A stretch of DNA of 64,000 nt from Streptomyces sp. NBC_00091 (lineage in GTDB: Bacteria; Actinomycetota; Actinomycetes; Streptomycetales; Streptomycetaceae): contig NZ_JAPEMA010000002.1 of the NCBI RefSeq assembly GCF_026343185.1, forward strand, positions 558,001 through 622,000, written 5' to 3'. Positions 1 to 8,507 of the stretch are shown here, one piece after another. Positions within the stretch are counted from its first letter, which is position 1. Every line of letters begins with the position of its first letter. Under the pieces are notes generated by a model that was given only the letters and a program-made list of their open reading frames with translations, was not told where the DNA came from and searched no databases. The translations under genes were made by a program, and so were the position numbers.

Positions 1-31
1 CGAAGGCGATCACGGGCTTTAGGGTTCCCGT

Positions 32-2758
32 ATGAAGCTCCGACTGCCCCGGCGGCCCCGCGATCGTGTGCTCGCCGGCGCCGCCGCTCTCGCGGTCCTG
101 GCGGGCGCCGGCACCTGGACCGCGGCCGCCGCGGCCGGGGACGAACCGGCCGTGCACCGCGAGGACCGCCTCCTGGACGTGCCGGGGCTCGATGCGCCCG
201 GCCCCGGGCTCGACACCTCCTTCTTCACGGCCGGGGACCCCTCCCGCAGGCGTCCCGCCGTGCTCCTGGGCCACGGCTTCGGCGGCAGCAAGGACGACGT
301 CCGCGCGCAGGCCGAGCGCCTGGCCCGCGAGGGGTACGCCGTCATGACCTGGTCGGCGCGCGGCTTCGGCCGCTCCGGCGGCAGGATCGGGCTGAACGAC
401 CCCGAGCACGAGGTCAAGGACGTCTCCGCCCTCATCGACCGGCTGGCCCGGCGGCCCGAGGTGCTGCTCGACGCGGACGGCGATCCGCGCGTGGGCGCGG
501 CCGGGGCCTCCTACGGCGGGGCCGTCTCGCTGCTCGCCGCCGGATACGACCGGCGCGTGGACGCGATCGCCCCGCAGATCACCTACTGGAACCTCGCGGA
601 CTCCCTCTTCCCGCAGGGCGTCTTCAAGAAGCTCTGGGCCGGGATCTTCTTCACCACCGGCGCGGCGGGCGGCCTCCAGCAGGCGCAGCCGCCCACCGCA
701 GGGGCGGCCGGGGCGCCGGGCGCACCCGGCTGCGGCCGGTTCGAGCCGCAGCTGTGCGCCATGTACGAGCGGGTCGCGGTGGCCGGGAAGCCGGACGCCG
801 AGGCGCGCGAACTGCTGGAGCGGCGCAGTCCCTCGGCCGTGGGCGACCGGATCAAGGTGCCGGCGCTGATCGTGCAGGGCCAGGACGACTCCCTCTTCCC
901 GCTGGACCAGGCCGATGCCATGGCGAAGGCCATCGCGGCGAACGGCGCCCCGGTCGCCGTGGACTGGGCGGCCGGCGGGCACGACGGCGGGATGCGCGAG
1001 GCCGGCCGCATCGAAGCCCGGGTGACGGCCTGGTTCGACCGCTATCTGAAGGGCGACGAGGGGGTGGACACCGGCCCGGCCTTCCGCGTCTCGCGCTCCG
1101 GCGGCATCGACTCCACCGACGGGCGGGTCACCCTGCGCGGCGCGAGCGGCGAGCGCTACCCCGGGCTGGTCTCCGGCCCGCGCGACTTCGCCCTGTCCGG
1201 CCGGGAGCAGACCTTCGCCAATCCGGCGGGCGGGGCGCCGCCCGCGCTGTCCTCGCTGCCCGGGGTCGGCGGGCAGCTCGCCTCCCTCGGGGCCGGGCTC
1301 GCACTGGACTTCCCCGGGCAGAACGCCGCCTTCGAGTCGCAGCCGCTGACCCGGGAGGTACGGGTCACCGGGACCCCGACCGTCACCCTGAAGGTGAGGT
1401 CGACGGCTGCGGACGGCGCGGCCGTGCTGTTCGGCAAGGTGTACGACGTGGCGCCCGACGGGCGCCGGCAGGTGCTGCCGGGTCAGCTGGTCGCGCCCGT
1501 ACGGGTGGAGGACGCCGGGCAGGGCCGGAGCGTGGAGCTGCGGCTCCCGGCGGTCGACCACGCCGTCCAGGCCGGGCACCGGCTGCGGCTGGTGGTCGCC
1601 GCCACCGACCTGGGCTACGCCTCCCCGGCCGCGCCGGCCGCGTACACCGTCTCCGCGGAGGGGCCGCTGCGCGTGCCCGTCGCGGACGGGGTACGGACGG
1701 CCACCGCCGGCCTGCCCGCCTGGACCTGGGGGCTGCCGCTGGGCGCGGTGGCGCTGGCCGCGGGGCTCCTCGGGATCCGGAGGACCGGCGGGGGCCGCGC
1801 GGGGACGCGGGCGGACGCGGCGCAGCCCGAACCCGCACTGGCCGACGTACCGCTGGACATCACCGGGCTGACGAAGCGCTACGCGAAGGCCCAGGACCGC
1901 TATGCCGTGCGCGACCTGTCCTTCCGGGTGGAGAAGGGCCAGGTGCTGGGTCTGCTGGGGCCCAACGGCGCCGGGAAGACCACGACCCTGCGGATGCTGA
2001 TGGGTCTGATCGCGCCGGACGCCGGGGAGATCCGGGTGTTCGGGCACGCGATCCGGCCGGGAGCGCCGGTGCTCTCGCGGGTCGGGGCGTTCGTGGAGGG
2101 CGCCGGTTTCCTGCCGCACCTGACGGGCCGGGCCAACCTCGAGCTGTACTGGCAGGCCACGGGCCGTCCCGCCGAGGACGCGCACCTGGCCGAGGCCCTG
2201 GAGATCGCCGGGCTCGGCGACGCCCTGGAGCGGGCGGTGCGCACGTACTCGCAGGGCATGCGGCAGCGGCTCGCGATCGCGCAGGCCATGCTGGGGATGC
2301 CGGACCTGCTGATCCTCGACGAGCCGACCAACGGTCTGGACCCGCCGCAGATCCGGGAGATGCGGGACGTGATGATCCGCTACGCCGCCGGCGGGCGGAC
2401 GGTCATCGTCTCCAGCCACCTGCTGTCGGAGGTGGAGCAGTCCTGTACGCACCTGGTGGTCATGGACCGCGGGCGGCTCGTACGGGCGGGCGAGGTCGCC
2501 GAGATCACCGGCGGCGGGGACACCCTGCTGGTCACGCTGGAGGAGCCGGTGGACGAGATGGCCGTGGGGAAGGTCGCCGCGCTGGAAGGGGTGGCCTCCG
2601 TGGTGCCCGCCGACGAGGGGCTGCTCGTACGGCTCGACGGCGCGACGCCCGCCGCCCTGATCGCCGAACTCGTACGGCTGGAACTGCCGGTGGCGGCGGT
2701 GGGGCCGCACCGGCGGCTCGAGGACGCTTTCCTCACCCTGATCGGAGGTGCGGCGTGA
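32..2758 (+). CDS. alpha/beta-hydrolase (CocE/X-Pro peptidase-like) fused to ABC transporter ATPase
   Basis: The 908-residue protein begins at ATG 32. A hydrophobic segment at about residues 11-38 would anchor or export the N-terminus. An alpha/beta-hydrolase follows, with GHGFGGSKDD near residue 80, the nucleophile elbow GASYGG (Ser160), an acid-loop GQDD near 285 and GHDGG near 316, then a beta-sandwich like the C-terminal domain of CocE/NonD hydrolases. A second membrane helix lies near residues 563-583. A complete ABC ATPase follows: Walker A GPNGAGKTTT near 644, signature YSQGMRQR, Walker B LLILDEPTNGLD. I infer an outside hydrolase and a cytosolic ATPase. The permease follows with a 4-bp overlap. 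The substrate is unknown. Confidence 0.85.
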   Translation: MKLRLPRRPRDRVLAGAAALAVLAGAGTWTAAAAAGDEPAVHREDRLLDVPGLDAPGPGLDTSFFTAGDPSRRRPAVLLGHGFGGSKDDVRAQAERLAREGYAVMTWSARGFGRSGGRIGLNDPEHEVKDVSALIDRLARRPEVLLDADGDPRVGAAGASYGGAVSLLAAGYDRRVDAIAPQITYWNLADSLFPQGVFKKLWAGIFFTTGAAGGLQQAQPPTAGAAGAPGAPGCGRFEPQLCAMYERVAVAGKPDAEARELLERRSPSAVGDRIKVPALIVQGQDDSLFPLDQADAMAKAIAANGAPVAVDWAAGGHDGGMREAGRIEARVTAWFDRYLKGDEGVDTGPAFRVSRSGGIDSTDGRVTLRGASGERYPGLVSGPRDFALSGREQTFANPAGGAPPALSSLPGVGGQLASLGAGLALDFPGQNAAFESQPLTREVRVTGTPTVTLKVRSTAADGAAVLFGKVYDVAPDGRRQVLPGQLVAPVRVEDAGQGRSVELRLPAVDHAVQAGHRLRLVVAATDLGYASPAAPAAYTVSAEGPLRVPVADGVRTATAGLPAWTWGLPLGAVALAAGLLGIRRTGGGRAGTRADAAQPEPALADVPLDITGLTKRYAKAQDRYAVRDLSFRVEKGQVLGLLGPNGAGKTTTLRMLMGLIAPDAGEIRVFGHAIRPGAPVLSRVGAFVEGAGFLPHLTGRANLELYWQATGRPAEDAHLAEALEIAGLGDALERAVRTYSQGMRQRLAIAQAMLGMPDLLILDEPTNGLDPPQIREMRDVMIRYAAGGRTVIVSSHLLSEVEQSCTHLVVMDRGRLVRAGEVAEITGGGDTLLVTLEEPVDEMAVGKVAALEGVASVVPADEGLLVRLDGATPAALIAELVRLELPVAAVGPHRRLEDAFLTLIGGAA

Positions 2759-3651
2759 GTGCCGTCAACGAGTCCCTCGTACGGGAGACGCCCGTACGGG
2801 AGACCGCGCCCGGCTACCGGCCGGGCCGGACGCTGCCGCTGCGCGTGGAGGCGCTGCGGCAGTGGCGCAGGCGGCGGACGCTGGTGATGGGCGGGGTGCT
2901 GGCCGCGCTCCCGTTCATCATGATCATCGCGTTCGCGGTGGGCGGCGGCCCGGACGACGGGCGGGGCGGCGGCGACGGCCGGATCACCCTGATCGACACG
3001 GCGACGGCCTCGGGCGCGAACTTCGCGGCGACCTGCCTGTTCGTGTCGGCCGGCTTCCTGCTGGTGGTGCCGGTGGCGCTGTTCTGCGGGGACACGGTGG
3101 CCTCGGAGGCCGGCTGGTCCTCGCTGCGCTACCTGCTGGCCTCGCCGGTGCCGCGGGCGCGGCTGCTGTGGAGCAAGCTGGTGGTGGCGCTGGGCTTCAG
3201 CCTGGCGGCGATCGTGCTGCTGCCGGTGGTGGCGCTGGCCGCGGGGACGGCCGCGTACGGGTGGGGGCCGCTCAAGCTCCCGACCGGTGGGGCCCTGGCC
3301 GCCGCGGACACCGTGCCGAGGCTCGCGCTGGCCGTCGCCTTCGTGTTCGTGTCGCAACTGGTCACGGCCGGGCTGGCGTTCTGGCTCTCCACCCGGACGG
3401 ACGCGCCGCTGGGCGCGGTGGGCGGGGCGGTCGGGCTGACGATCGTGGGGAACGTGCTGGACGCGGTGACGGCCCTGGGGTCGTGGCGCGAGTTCCTGCC
3501 CGCGCACTGGCAGTTCGCCTGGGCGGACGCCTTGCAGCCGCAGCTGGAATGGGGCGGGATGATCAAGGGTGCGGCGGTGTCGGTGTCGTACGCCGTGGTG
3601 CTGTTCGCGCTCGCGTTCCGGGGGTTCTCCCGCAAGGACATCACCTCCTGA
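2755..3651 (+). CDS. ABC-2 type transporter permease
   Basis: The 298-residue permease starts at GTG 2755, which overlaps the TGA of the preceding ATPase fusion (GTGA). GGAGG at 2744-2748 supports this start. About six hydrophobic helices are visible, the first near LVMGGVLAALPFIMIIAFAVG and the last near ISYAVVLFALAFRGF-like sequence, which fits the ABC-2 permease fold. The coupling to the fusion gene implies that the two form one transporter, probably an exporter. No periplasmic-type binding protein is encoded nearby, which also fits an exporter. Confidence 0.85.
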   Translation: MSAVNESLVRETPVRETAPGYRPGRTLPLRVEALRQWRRRRTLVMGGVLAALPFIMIIAFAVGGGPDDGRGGGDGRITLIDTATASGANFAATCLFVSAGFLLVVPVALFCGDTVASEAGWSSLRYLLASPVPRARLLWSKLVVALGFSLAAIVLLPVVALAAGTAAYGWGPLKLPTGGALAAADTVPRLALAVAFVFVSQLVTAGLAFWLSTRTDAPLGAVGGAVGLTIVGNVLDAVTALGSWREFLPAHWQFAWADALQPQLEWGGMIKGAAVSVSYAVVLFALAFRGFSRKDITS

Positions 3652-3690
3652 AGGAGGAGGTCCGGGCGGGAGAACCCCGGGAGGCTCCGT

Positions 3691-3873
3691 TCAGCCCCGG
3701 CCGAGTACGCGTACCGGCGAGCCGTCGAGGAAGGCGAGGACGCCCTCGTCGCCGAGGTGGCCGGCGTAGGTGACCACCTCGGCGCCCCGGCCGGTGACCG
3801 GCGACCGGTCGGCGAGGGTGGTGGCCGGCCCCTGGTGGTCGTCGAGGACCGCGCAGCGCAGCGCGGCACTCAC
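3691..3873 (-). pseudogene. N-terminal remnant of a D-2-hydroxyacid dehydrogenase-like gene (60 residues)
   Basis: The short ORF begins at GTG 3873, overlapping the aldo/keto reductase stop by 4 bp (GTGA), and ends at TGA 3691. Its start, LRCAVLDDHQGPATTLADRS, resembles the opening strand of the D-isomer 2-hydroxyacid dehydrogenases common in actinobacteria. The protein stops after 60 residues, before the NAD-binding domain and the catalytic Arg/Glu/His residues. I read it as a decayed remnant that still shares a transcript with the reductase. A functional small protein is the alternative. The family call comes from memory of the family's N-terminus. Confidence 0.5.
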
Positions 3874-4817
3874 AGGTGGGCCTGCGCGACGGCGTCGATC
3901 TCGGCCAGCAGATCCGCCTCCAGCGGGCGGTCGGCCACCGCCGCGTTGGCTCGTACCTGCTCGGGAGAAGTGGCGCCGGCGATGACGGAGGAGCAGCCGG
4001 GCTGGGCGGAGAGCCAGCCGATGGCCAGCTCCAGGACGCTGCGGTCGTACTTCTCGGCGATCGCGGCCAGCGCCTCCACGGTGTCGAGGCGCTCCTCGGT
4101 GAGGTAGGCGTCGCGCCCTTCGAGGCGGGAGCCTGCCGGGACGGGGGCGCCCCGGCAGATCTTGCCGGTGAGGAGGCCGTTGGCCAGGGGGAAGTACGGG
4201 AGGACGCCGAGGCCGTAGTGGCGGGCGGCGGGGACCAGTTCCCGCTCGGCGGAACGCTGGAGCAGCGACCACTCGTTCTGCGCGGAGACGAAGGGCACGG
4301 CCCCCGTCTCGCGGGCCACGTGGGCGGCTTCGGCGAGCTGCCAGCCGCTGAGGTTGGAGTGCCCGATGTAGCGGATCTTGCCCTCGGTGACGAGTTCGGT
4401 GAGCGCGGCGAGGGTTTCGGCGACGGGGGTGGCCGGGTCGGGGCTGTGCAGCTGGTAGAGGTCGATGTGGTCGGTGTCCAGGCGGCGCAGGGACTCCTCG
4501 ACGGCGCGCCGGATGTAGGCGCGGCCGCCGCGGGCCCCGGCGGCGGGGCCGTATCCCATGTCGACGCCGTCGTAGCCGAACTTGGTGGCGAGGACCACCT
4601 GGTCCCGGCGGCCCTTGAGGGCCTGGCCGAGGTGCTGCTCGGAGCCGCCCTGGCCGCCGTAGATGTCGGCGGTGTCGAGCAGGGTGATCCCCGAGTCGAG
4701 GGCGGCGTCGACGACGGCGCGGGTGGCCCGGGCGTCGAGGCGGCCGCCGAAGTTGTTGCAGCCGAGACCGACGGCGGAGACCCGCAGTCCTGAACTGCCC
4801 AGGGGGAGATAGCGCAT
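3870..4817 (-). CDS. aldo/keto reductase
   Basis: The 315-residue enzyme of the aldo/keto reductase superfamily would perform NAD(P)H-dependent carbonyl reduction in the cytosol. I chose ATG 4817 (MRYLPLGSSGLRVSAVGLG) because GGAGGAAG at 4825-4832 sits at good spacing; a more upstream ATG at 4859 lacks such a site. Family marks are the DTADIYGG aspartate/tyrosine segment, the lysine in ATKFGYD, LYQLHSPD and the C-terminal nucleotide-binding stretch SSVIAGATSPEQV. Its stop overlaps a truncated dehydrogenase ORF by 4 bp. The substrate cannot be read from the sequence. Confidence 0.88.
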   Translation of the reverse strand: MRYLPLGSSGLRVSAVGLGCNNFGGRLDARATRAVVDAALDSGITLLDTADIYGGQGGSEQHLGQALKGRRDQVVLATKFGYDGVDMGYGPAAGARGGRAYIRRAVEESLRRLDTDHIDLYQLHSPDPATPVAETLAALTELVTEGKIRYIGHSNLSGWQLAEAAHVARETGAVPFVSAQNEWSLLQRSAERELVPAARHYGLGVLPYFPLANGLLTGKICRGAPVPAGSRLEGRDAYLTEERLDTVEALAAIAEKYDRSVLELAIGWLSAQPGCSSVIAGATSPEQVRANAAVADRPLEADLLAEIDAVAQAHL

Positions 4818-4939
4818 GCGGGTTCTTCCTCCGTACTCGTCCGGTACATGATCGACCAAGTCGTCAGTCTAGGCATGCCGGTTGGTGTGCCGCACCGGGT
4901 CGGAGCCCCGGTGCGTGAAGAGTGTGTGTCGGGCGGGGT

Positions 4940-5845
4940 TCAGCTGTCGTAGTCGTACTTCATGCCGATCCCCAGGGCGCTCTGGGCCGGGAGCAGGCCG
5001 GCTCCGACGATGTCGAGGACCGGCGGGAGCAGCAGCTCGGCGAGCCGGCCCACCTCCTGCGGGGCGAGGGCCGACCACGGGGCGGCGGCGAGTTCGTCGG
5101 TGAGCCTCTCCACGGAGGTGCGCAGCGCCAGTCCGGCGTCGGTGGCGGAGGCGTCCTCGCCGAGCAGACCGCGGGCGGTCAGCCGGTCGCGGGCGGCGTT
5201 CCACTCCTGCGGCGACCACTGGCGGCTCTCGAACACCTCGGCCGGGGCGGCTCCGACGCCGGCCTGGAGGACCAGGGCCTCGACGGGGTCGAGGTGGTGG
5301 GCCTGGAGGGCGGCCACGTGGCCGTCGCCCCGGTGCTCGCGCAGGATCGTCGCCGCATGCCAGAGCACCGCGTGCGGGGCCTTGGGCCAGGGCAGCGCGA
5401 CGTTGGCCGCGGCCAGCGGCCGGCCGACGGTGCGGGCGGCCCCGGCGGCGCGGCGGGCGAGGAGGGCGGCTTCGGCCAGGTCCGCGGAGCCGGTGCGCGG
5501 GCCGAGCAGGGTGCCGAGCGCCCGGTCGACGGCGGTGGCCCGGGCGGCGAGGACCCGGGCCGGAGGGGAGGTCTGCCAGGTCCGGGCGACGTAGCGCTCC
5601 ACCATGGGCGGGGCGAAGGAGTAGAAGAGGGAGGCGACGAGCCGGGGCGAGGCGGGGCCCAGCGGTGCGGCGCGGTAGGCGAAGTACATCGGCCAGCGTT
5701 CGTCGGTGGCATGGCCGAGGGAGGCGGCCTCCTCGTAGGCCTCGGGCGCGTAGTAGACGGTGGCGTGGACCGGTTCGAGGAGCTGCCACAGCTGCCGGAT
5801 CGTACCGAGGCCGTGCCGGGCACCGTGCGCCGCTTCGTACGTCAT
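4940..5845 (-). CDS. SCO6745/SalK-like family protein
   Basis: The 301-residue soluble protein starts at ATG 5845 after a GGGGGAAG ribosome-binding site. The opening IRQLWQLLEPVHATVYYAPEA, the FAYRAAPLG segment and the FYSFAPPMVERY motif match the actinobacterial family annotated as SCO6745 or SalK-like. These proteins are mostly helical with a winged-helix-like part and have no proven biochemical role. The gene lies on the same strand as the aldo/keto reductase but 122 bp away, so cotranscription is possible but not shown. Confidence 0.65.
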   Translation of the reverse strand: MTYEAAHGARHGLGTIRQLWQLLEPVHATVYYAPEAYEEAASLGHATDERWPMYFAYRAAPLGPASPRLVASLFYSFAPPMVERYVARTWQTSPPARVLAARATAVDRALGTLLGPRTGSADLAEAALLARRAAGAARTVGRPLAAANVALPWPKAPHAVLWHAATILREHRGDGHVAALQAHHLDPVEALVLQAGVGAAPAEVFESRQWSPQEWNAARDRLTARGLLGEDASATDAGLALRTSVERLTDELAAAPWSALAPQEVGRLAELLLPPVLDIVGAGLLPAQSALGIGMKYDYDS

Positions 5846-6187
5846 GTGTGCTTCCCCCGTAGGCAGTTGGCGATCCGCGCTGTCGCTGCGACCGACAGCC
5901 TAGGCGGATTTCGGCCGGGGGAGGCATGGCGTGCCCGGCATGGATGAGGAACTCATATCCGGGGGCGCCGGGGGCGCGGGGCTCGGCGCGGTGGCCGGCT
6001 GCGCGAGCGGCGAGCGCCGGGGAGGGCTTCGCCGGCCGGGGGCCGGATCCGGTCCCCTTTCGCGCGCAAAAGGGGTGGACCGCTCACGGATGGGCTGTTT
6101 AGGATCAAGTCGACGGCATCGCGTGTCGGTCACCGACCGGGTGAGGCATGGAGGTGTCCGTGACGTGCCTTGCGGAGGCATTCACTC
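5846..6187. other. intergenic region between divergent genes
   Basis: This 342-bp stretch separates the SCO6745-like gene (minus) from the VOC gene (plus). Short ORFs are present on both strands, but they lack family resemblance and credible ribosome-binding sites, so I call none. Near the VOC gene there is a possible promoter, TGGACC (6074-6079), 18 bp, TAGGAT (6098-6103). A small stem of CCCCTTT pairing with AAAGGGG lies just upstream of it. Confidence 0.5.
6074..6103 (+). promoter_or_regulatory. possible promoter for the VOC gene
   Basis: A -35-like TGGACC at 6074-6079 and a -10-like TAGGAT at 6098-6103 are separated by 18 bp, close to the vegetative sigma consensus of actinobacteria. Transcription would begin about 80 bp upstream of the VOC start codon. 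This is assigned by eye only. Confidence 0.35.
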
Positions 6188-6568
6188 ATGTCGGTCCAGC
6201 TGAACCACACCATCATCCACTCCCGTGACAACCGGGAGTCCGCCGAATTCCTGGCGGACATCCTCGGCCTCGAGGTCGGTCCCGAATGGGGCCCCTTCGT
6301 CCCCGTGTCCACCGGTAACGGGGTGACCCTGGACTTCGCGACCATCCCGGCCGAGTCCATCACCGCCCAGCACTACGCGTTCCTCATCTCGGAGGCAGAG
6401 TTCGACTCGGCCTTCGAGAAGATCCAGGCGTCGGGGGTCGAGTACTTCGCCGACCCGCACCGCAAGCACCCGGGCGAGATCAACCACAACGACGGGGGCC
6501 GCGGGGTCTACTTCCTGGATCCCGCCGGGCACGCGATGGAGATCATCACCCGCCCGTACGGCGGCTAG
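6188..6568 (+). CDS. VOC family (glyoxalase/bleomycin-resistance fold) protein
   Basis: The 126-residue protein is of the vicinal oxygen chelate fold. ATG 6188 is preceded by GGAGG at 6174-6178, which rules out the in-frame TTG at 6170. Two beta-alpha-beta-beta-beta modules are visible: LNHTIIHSRDNRESAEFLADILGL at the start, and YFLDPAGHAMEIITRPYG at the end with the metal-ligand glutamate position. Such proteins bind or open small electrophiles, or act as antibiotic-binding proteins. The sequence does not say which. The gene is monocistronic and is followed by two hairpins. Confidence 0.85.
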   Translation: MSVQLNHTIIHSRDNRESAEFLADILGLEVGPEWGPFVPVSTGNGVTLDFATIPAESITAQHYAFLISEAEFDSAFEKIQASGVEYFADPHRKHPGEINHNDGGRGVYFLDPAGHAMEIITRPYGG

Positions 6569-6604
6569 TGCTGTGACCGGCAAGGTTCGCCGGTCACAGC
6601 ACTA
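6566..6604. repeat. perfect 16-bp inverted repeat with 7-nt loop
   Basis: TAGTGCTGTGACCGGC at 6566-6581 pairs perfectly with 6589-6604 around a 7-nt loop. It begins within the stop codon of the VOC gene. No T-run follows directly, so termination is possible but not certain. The first 15 bases (from 6565) recur exactly at 50116-50130 in another intergenic region. Confidence 0.8.
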
Positions 6605-6612
6605 ACGAGACC

Positions 6613-6651
6613 CGAAGGGGCCCGTGGCGCATCGCGCCGCGGGCCCCTTTC
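6613..6651. terminator. bidirectional terminator hairpin
   Basis: A GC-rich stem (AAGGGGCCCG pairing with CGGGCCCCTT) followed by T-rich sequence lies between the convergent VOC gene and the ABC ATPase gene. It would serve both transcripts. Confidence 0.7.
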
Positions 6652-6657
6652 CCCCTG

Positions 6658-7452
6658 TCACACGGCGGGCTCCGGGAGGTAGACGATGCTGGGGGCTCCC
6701 GTGGTCGGGTGGGGGCCGATGCGGGTGCGCACCCCGTAGACCTCCGCCAGCAGCTCCTCGGTCAGCACCTCGCCCGGCGGCCCCGCCGCGACGACCCGGC
6801 CCGCCGCCAGGACGTACAGCCGGTCGCAGAAGGACGCGGCGAGGTTGAGGTCGTGCAGTACGAGCAGACCGGTGGCGGGAAGGCCGCGGACCAGGCCGAG
6901 GATCTCCAGCTGGTAGCGGATGTCGAGGTGGTTCGTCGGCTCGTCCAGGGCGAGCAGGCCCGGTTCCTGGACGAGGGCGCGCGCGAAGAGCGCGCGCTGG
7001 CGCTCGCCGCCGGAGAGCTCCTCGAAGCGGCGCTCCGCGAAGCCGGCCGCGCCGACGGTCTCCAGCGCCTCGGCCACGCGCCGGCGGTCGCCCGGGCCGT
7101 CCTGCTCCCAGAACCGCTTGTGCGGGCTGCGGCCCATGGCGACGACCTCGCGGACCGTCAGCCCGAAGGTGCCGGCCGCGTCCTGCGGGACCACGGCCAC
7201 CCGCCGGGCGCGCTCCTTGACGCCAAGCGCCCCGGCGTCGGCCCCGTCGAGCAGCACCCGGCCGCCAGCGGGCCGCAGGGTGCCGTAGACGCAGCGCAGC
7301 AGCGTGGTCTTGCCGCTGCCGTTCGGCCCGACCACACCGACCGTCTCACCGGGGTGGGCGGTGAGGTCGATCCCGTGCAGCAGCGTCTGCCCGTCGACCT
7401 CGTAACGCAGGGACTCGACCACGAGTTCCGCTTCCGCGGGACGGCGCGTCAT
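6658..7452 (-). CDS. btuD: ABC transporter ATPase, cobalamin/siderophore importer
   Basis: The 264-residue cytosolic ATPase drives the importer encoded just upstream. It shows Walker A GPNGSGKTTLLR, a Q-loop, signature LSGGERQR, Walker B LLALDEPTNHLD and the H-loop histidine in LLVLHDLNLAA. ATG 7452 overlaps the permease stop by 4 bp (ATGA). The fold is that of FecE/BtuD ATPases. Corrinoid transport is inferred from the cobalamin riboswitch in front of the operon, because the protein alone does not separate B12 from siderophore uptake. Confidence 0.85.
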   Translation of the reverse strand: MTRRPAEAELVVESLRYEVDGQTLLHGIDLTAHPGETVGVVGPNGSGKTTLLRCVYGTLRPAGGRVLLDGADAGALGVKERARRVAVVPQDAAGTFGLTVREVVAMGRSPHKRFWEQDGPGDRRRVAEALETVGAAGFAERRFEELSGGERQRALFARALVQEPGLLALDEPTNHLDIRYQLEILGLVRGLPATGLLVLHDLNLAASFCDRLYVLAAGRVVAAGPPGEVLTEELLAEVYGVRTRIGPHPTTGAPSIVYLPEPAV

Positions 7453-8507
7453 CCGCTCACTCCTTCGCTCCGGCCGGACCTGCGCAGCATCCACAGGAAG
7501 AACGGCCCGCCCACCAGCGCGGTGACCACGCCCACCGGGATCTCCTCCGGTGCGGCGGCCGTACGGGCGACCAGGTCGGCCAGGGTCAGGAAGACGGCTC
7601 CGGCCAGCGCGGACACCGGGAGCAGCGCCCGGTGTCCGGCGCCCACCACCATCCGGGCCGCATGGGGAACCATCAGCCCGACGAAGCCGATCGCACCGCT
7701 GTACGCCACGAGCACCCCGATGACGAGGGAGGTGAGCACGAAGACGGCGGCCCGGAACCGGCCGGTGTCCAGGCCGAGCGTGTGCGCGCCCTCCTCCCCC
7801 GCGAGCAGCAGGTCCAGCGGCCGGGCGAGGGCGACGAGCAGGCCGGTGCCGACGAGCAGCGCGACGGCCGGCAGGGCGAGTTCGTCCCAGCGGGCCCCGC
7901 CCAGACCGCCGAGGGTCCAGAACAGCGCGGAGCGGATCTGGTCGGGGTGCGCGGACAGTACGAGGACCAGGCTGGTCAGCGCGGACAGGATGTACTGCAC
8001 GGCGACCCCGGCCAGGATCAGCCGCCCGGTGGTGATGGTGCCGCCGCGCCGGGCCATGGCGTAGACGGCGAGGAGCGCGGCCATGGACCCGGCGAACGCG
8101 GCGGCCGGGATCCCCGCCCCGCCCAGGAGCCCGGCGGCCCCGGCACCCACCCCGGCGCCCGCCCCCGCGCCCGCACCGAACACGACGACCAGCACCGCCC
8201 CCGCCGACGCCCCCGAGGAGGCCCCGAGCAGGAACGGATCGGCGAGCCGGTTGCGTACGAGGGCCTGGAGCACGGTGCCCGTGACGGCGAGCCCGGCGCC
8301 GACGACGGCCCCGAGCAGCACGCGCGGCATCCGTACGTCCCACACGATCGAGGCGTACGCCCCGCGCGCCCCGGTTCCGCCGAGGACGATGTCGAGGACC
8401 TGCCCGGGGGCGATCCGTACGGGCCCCAGGGCCAGCCCCGCCACCGCCGACGCGGCGAGCGCGGCGGTGAGGAGCACGAGGGCCGCGGCGGTACGGCGCC
8501 GCCTCAC
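7449..8507 (-). CDS. btuC: FecCD/BtuC-type ABC importer permease
   Basis: The 352-residue membrane protein of the FecCD family has about ten predicted helices. The family signature RMPRVLLGAVVGAGLAVTG lies near residue 60, and GAIGFVGLMVPHAARM is in the cytosolic loop that contacts the ATPase. I chose GTG 8507 because it overlaps the stop of the binding-protein gene (GTGA). A run rich in Gly/Ala (GAGAGAGAGVGAG) near residues 105-125 is unusual but lies in a loop or helix cap. The pore would pass cobalamin or a ferric siderophore, with the riboswitch favouring cobalamin. Confidence 0.85.
   Translation of the reverse strand: MRRRRTAAALVLLTAALAASAVAGLALGPVRIAPGQVLDIVLGGTGARGAYASIVWDVRMPRVLLGAVVGAGLAVTGTVLQALVRNRLADPFLLGASSGASAGAVLVVVFGAGAGAGAGVGAGAAGLLGGAGIPAAAFAGSMAALLAVYAMARRGGTITTGRLILAGVAVQYILSALTSLVLVLSAHPDQIRSALFWTLGGLGGARWDELALPAVALLVGTGLLVALARPLDLLLAGEEGAHTLGLDTGRFRAAVFVLTSLVIGVLVAYSGAIGFVGLMVPHAARMVVGAGHRALLPVSALAGAVFLTLADLVARTAAAPEEIPVGVVTALVGGPFFLWMLRRSGRSEGVSG

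Noticed and set aside
754-2754. Plus-strand ORF upstream of the ABC permease in the permease's frame
   Set aside because: The Arg/Gly-rich translation is an out-of-frame reading of the hydrolase-ABC fusion. Only the part from GTG 2755 is real.
5931-6203. Small plus-strand ORF in the gap before the VOC gene
   Set aside because: It has no ribosome-binding site and no family resemblance, and it overlaps the VOC promoter and start.
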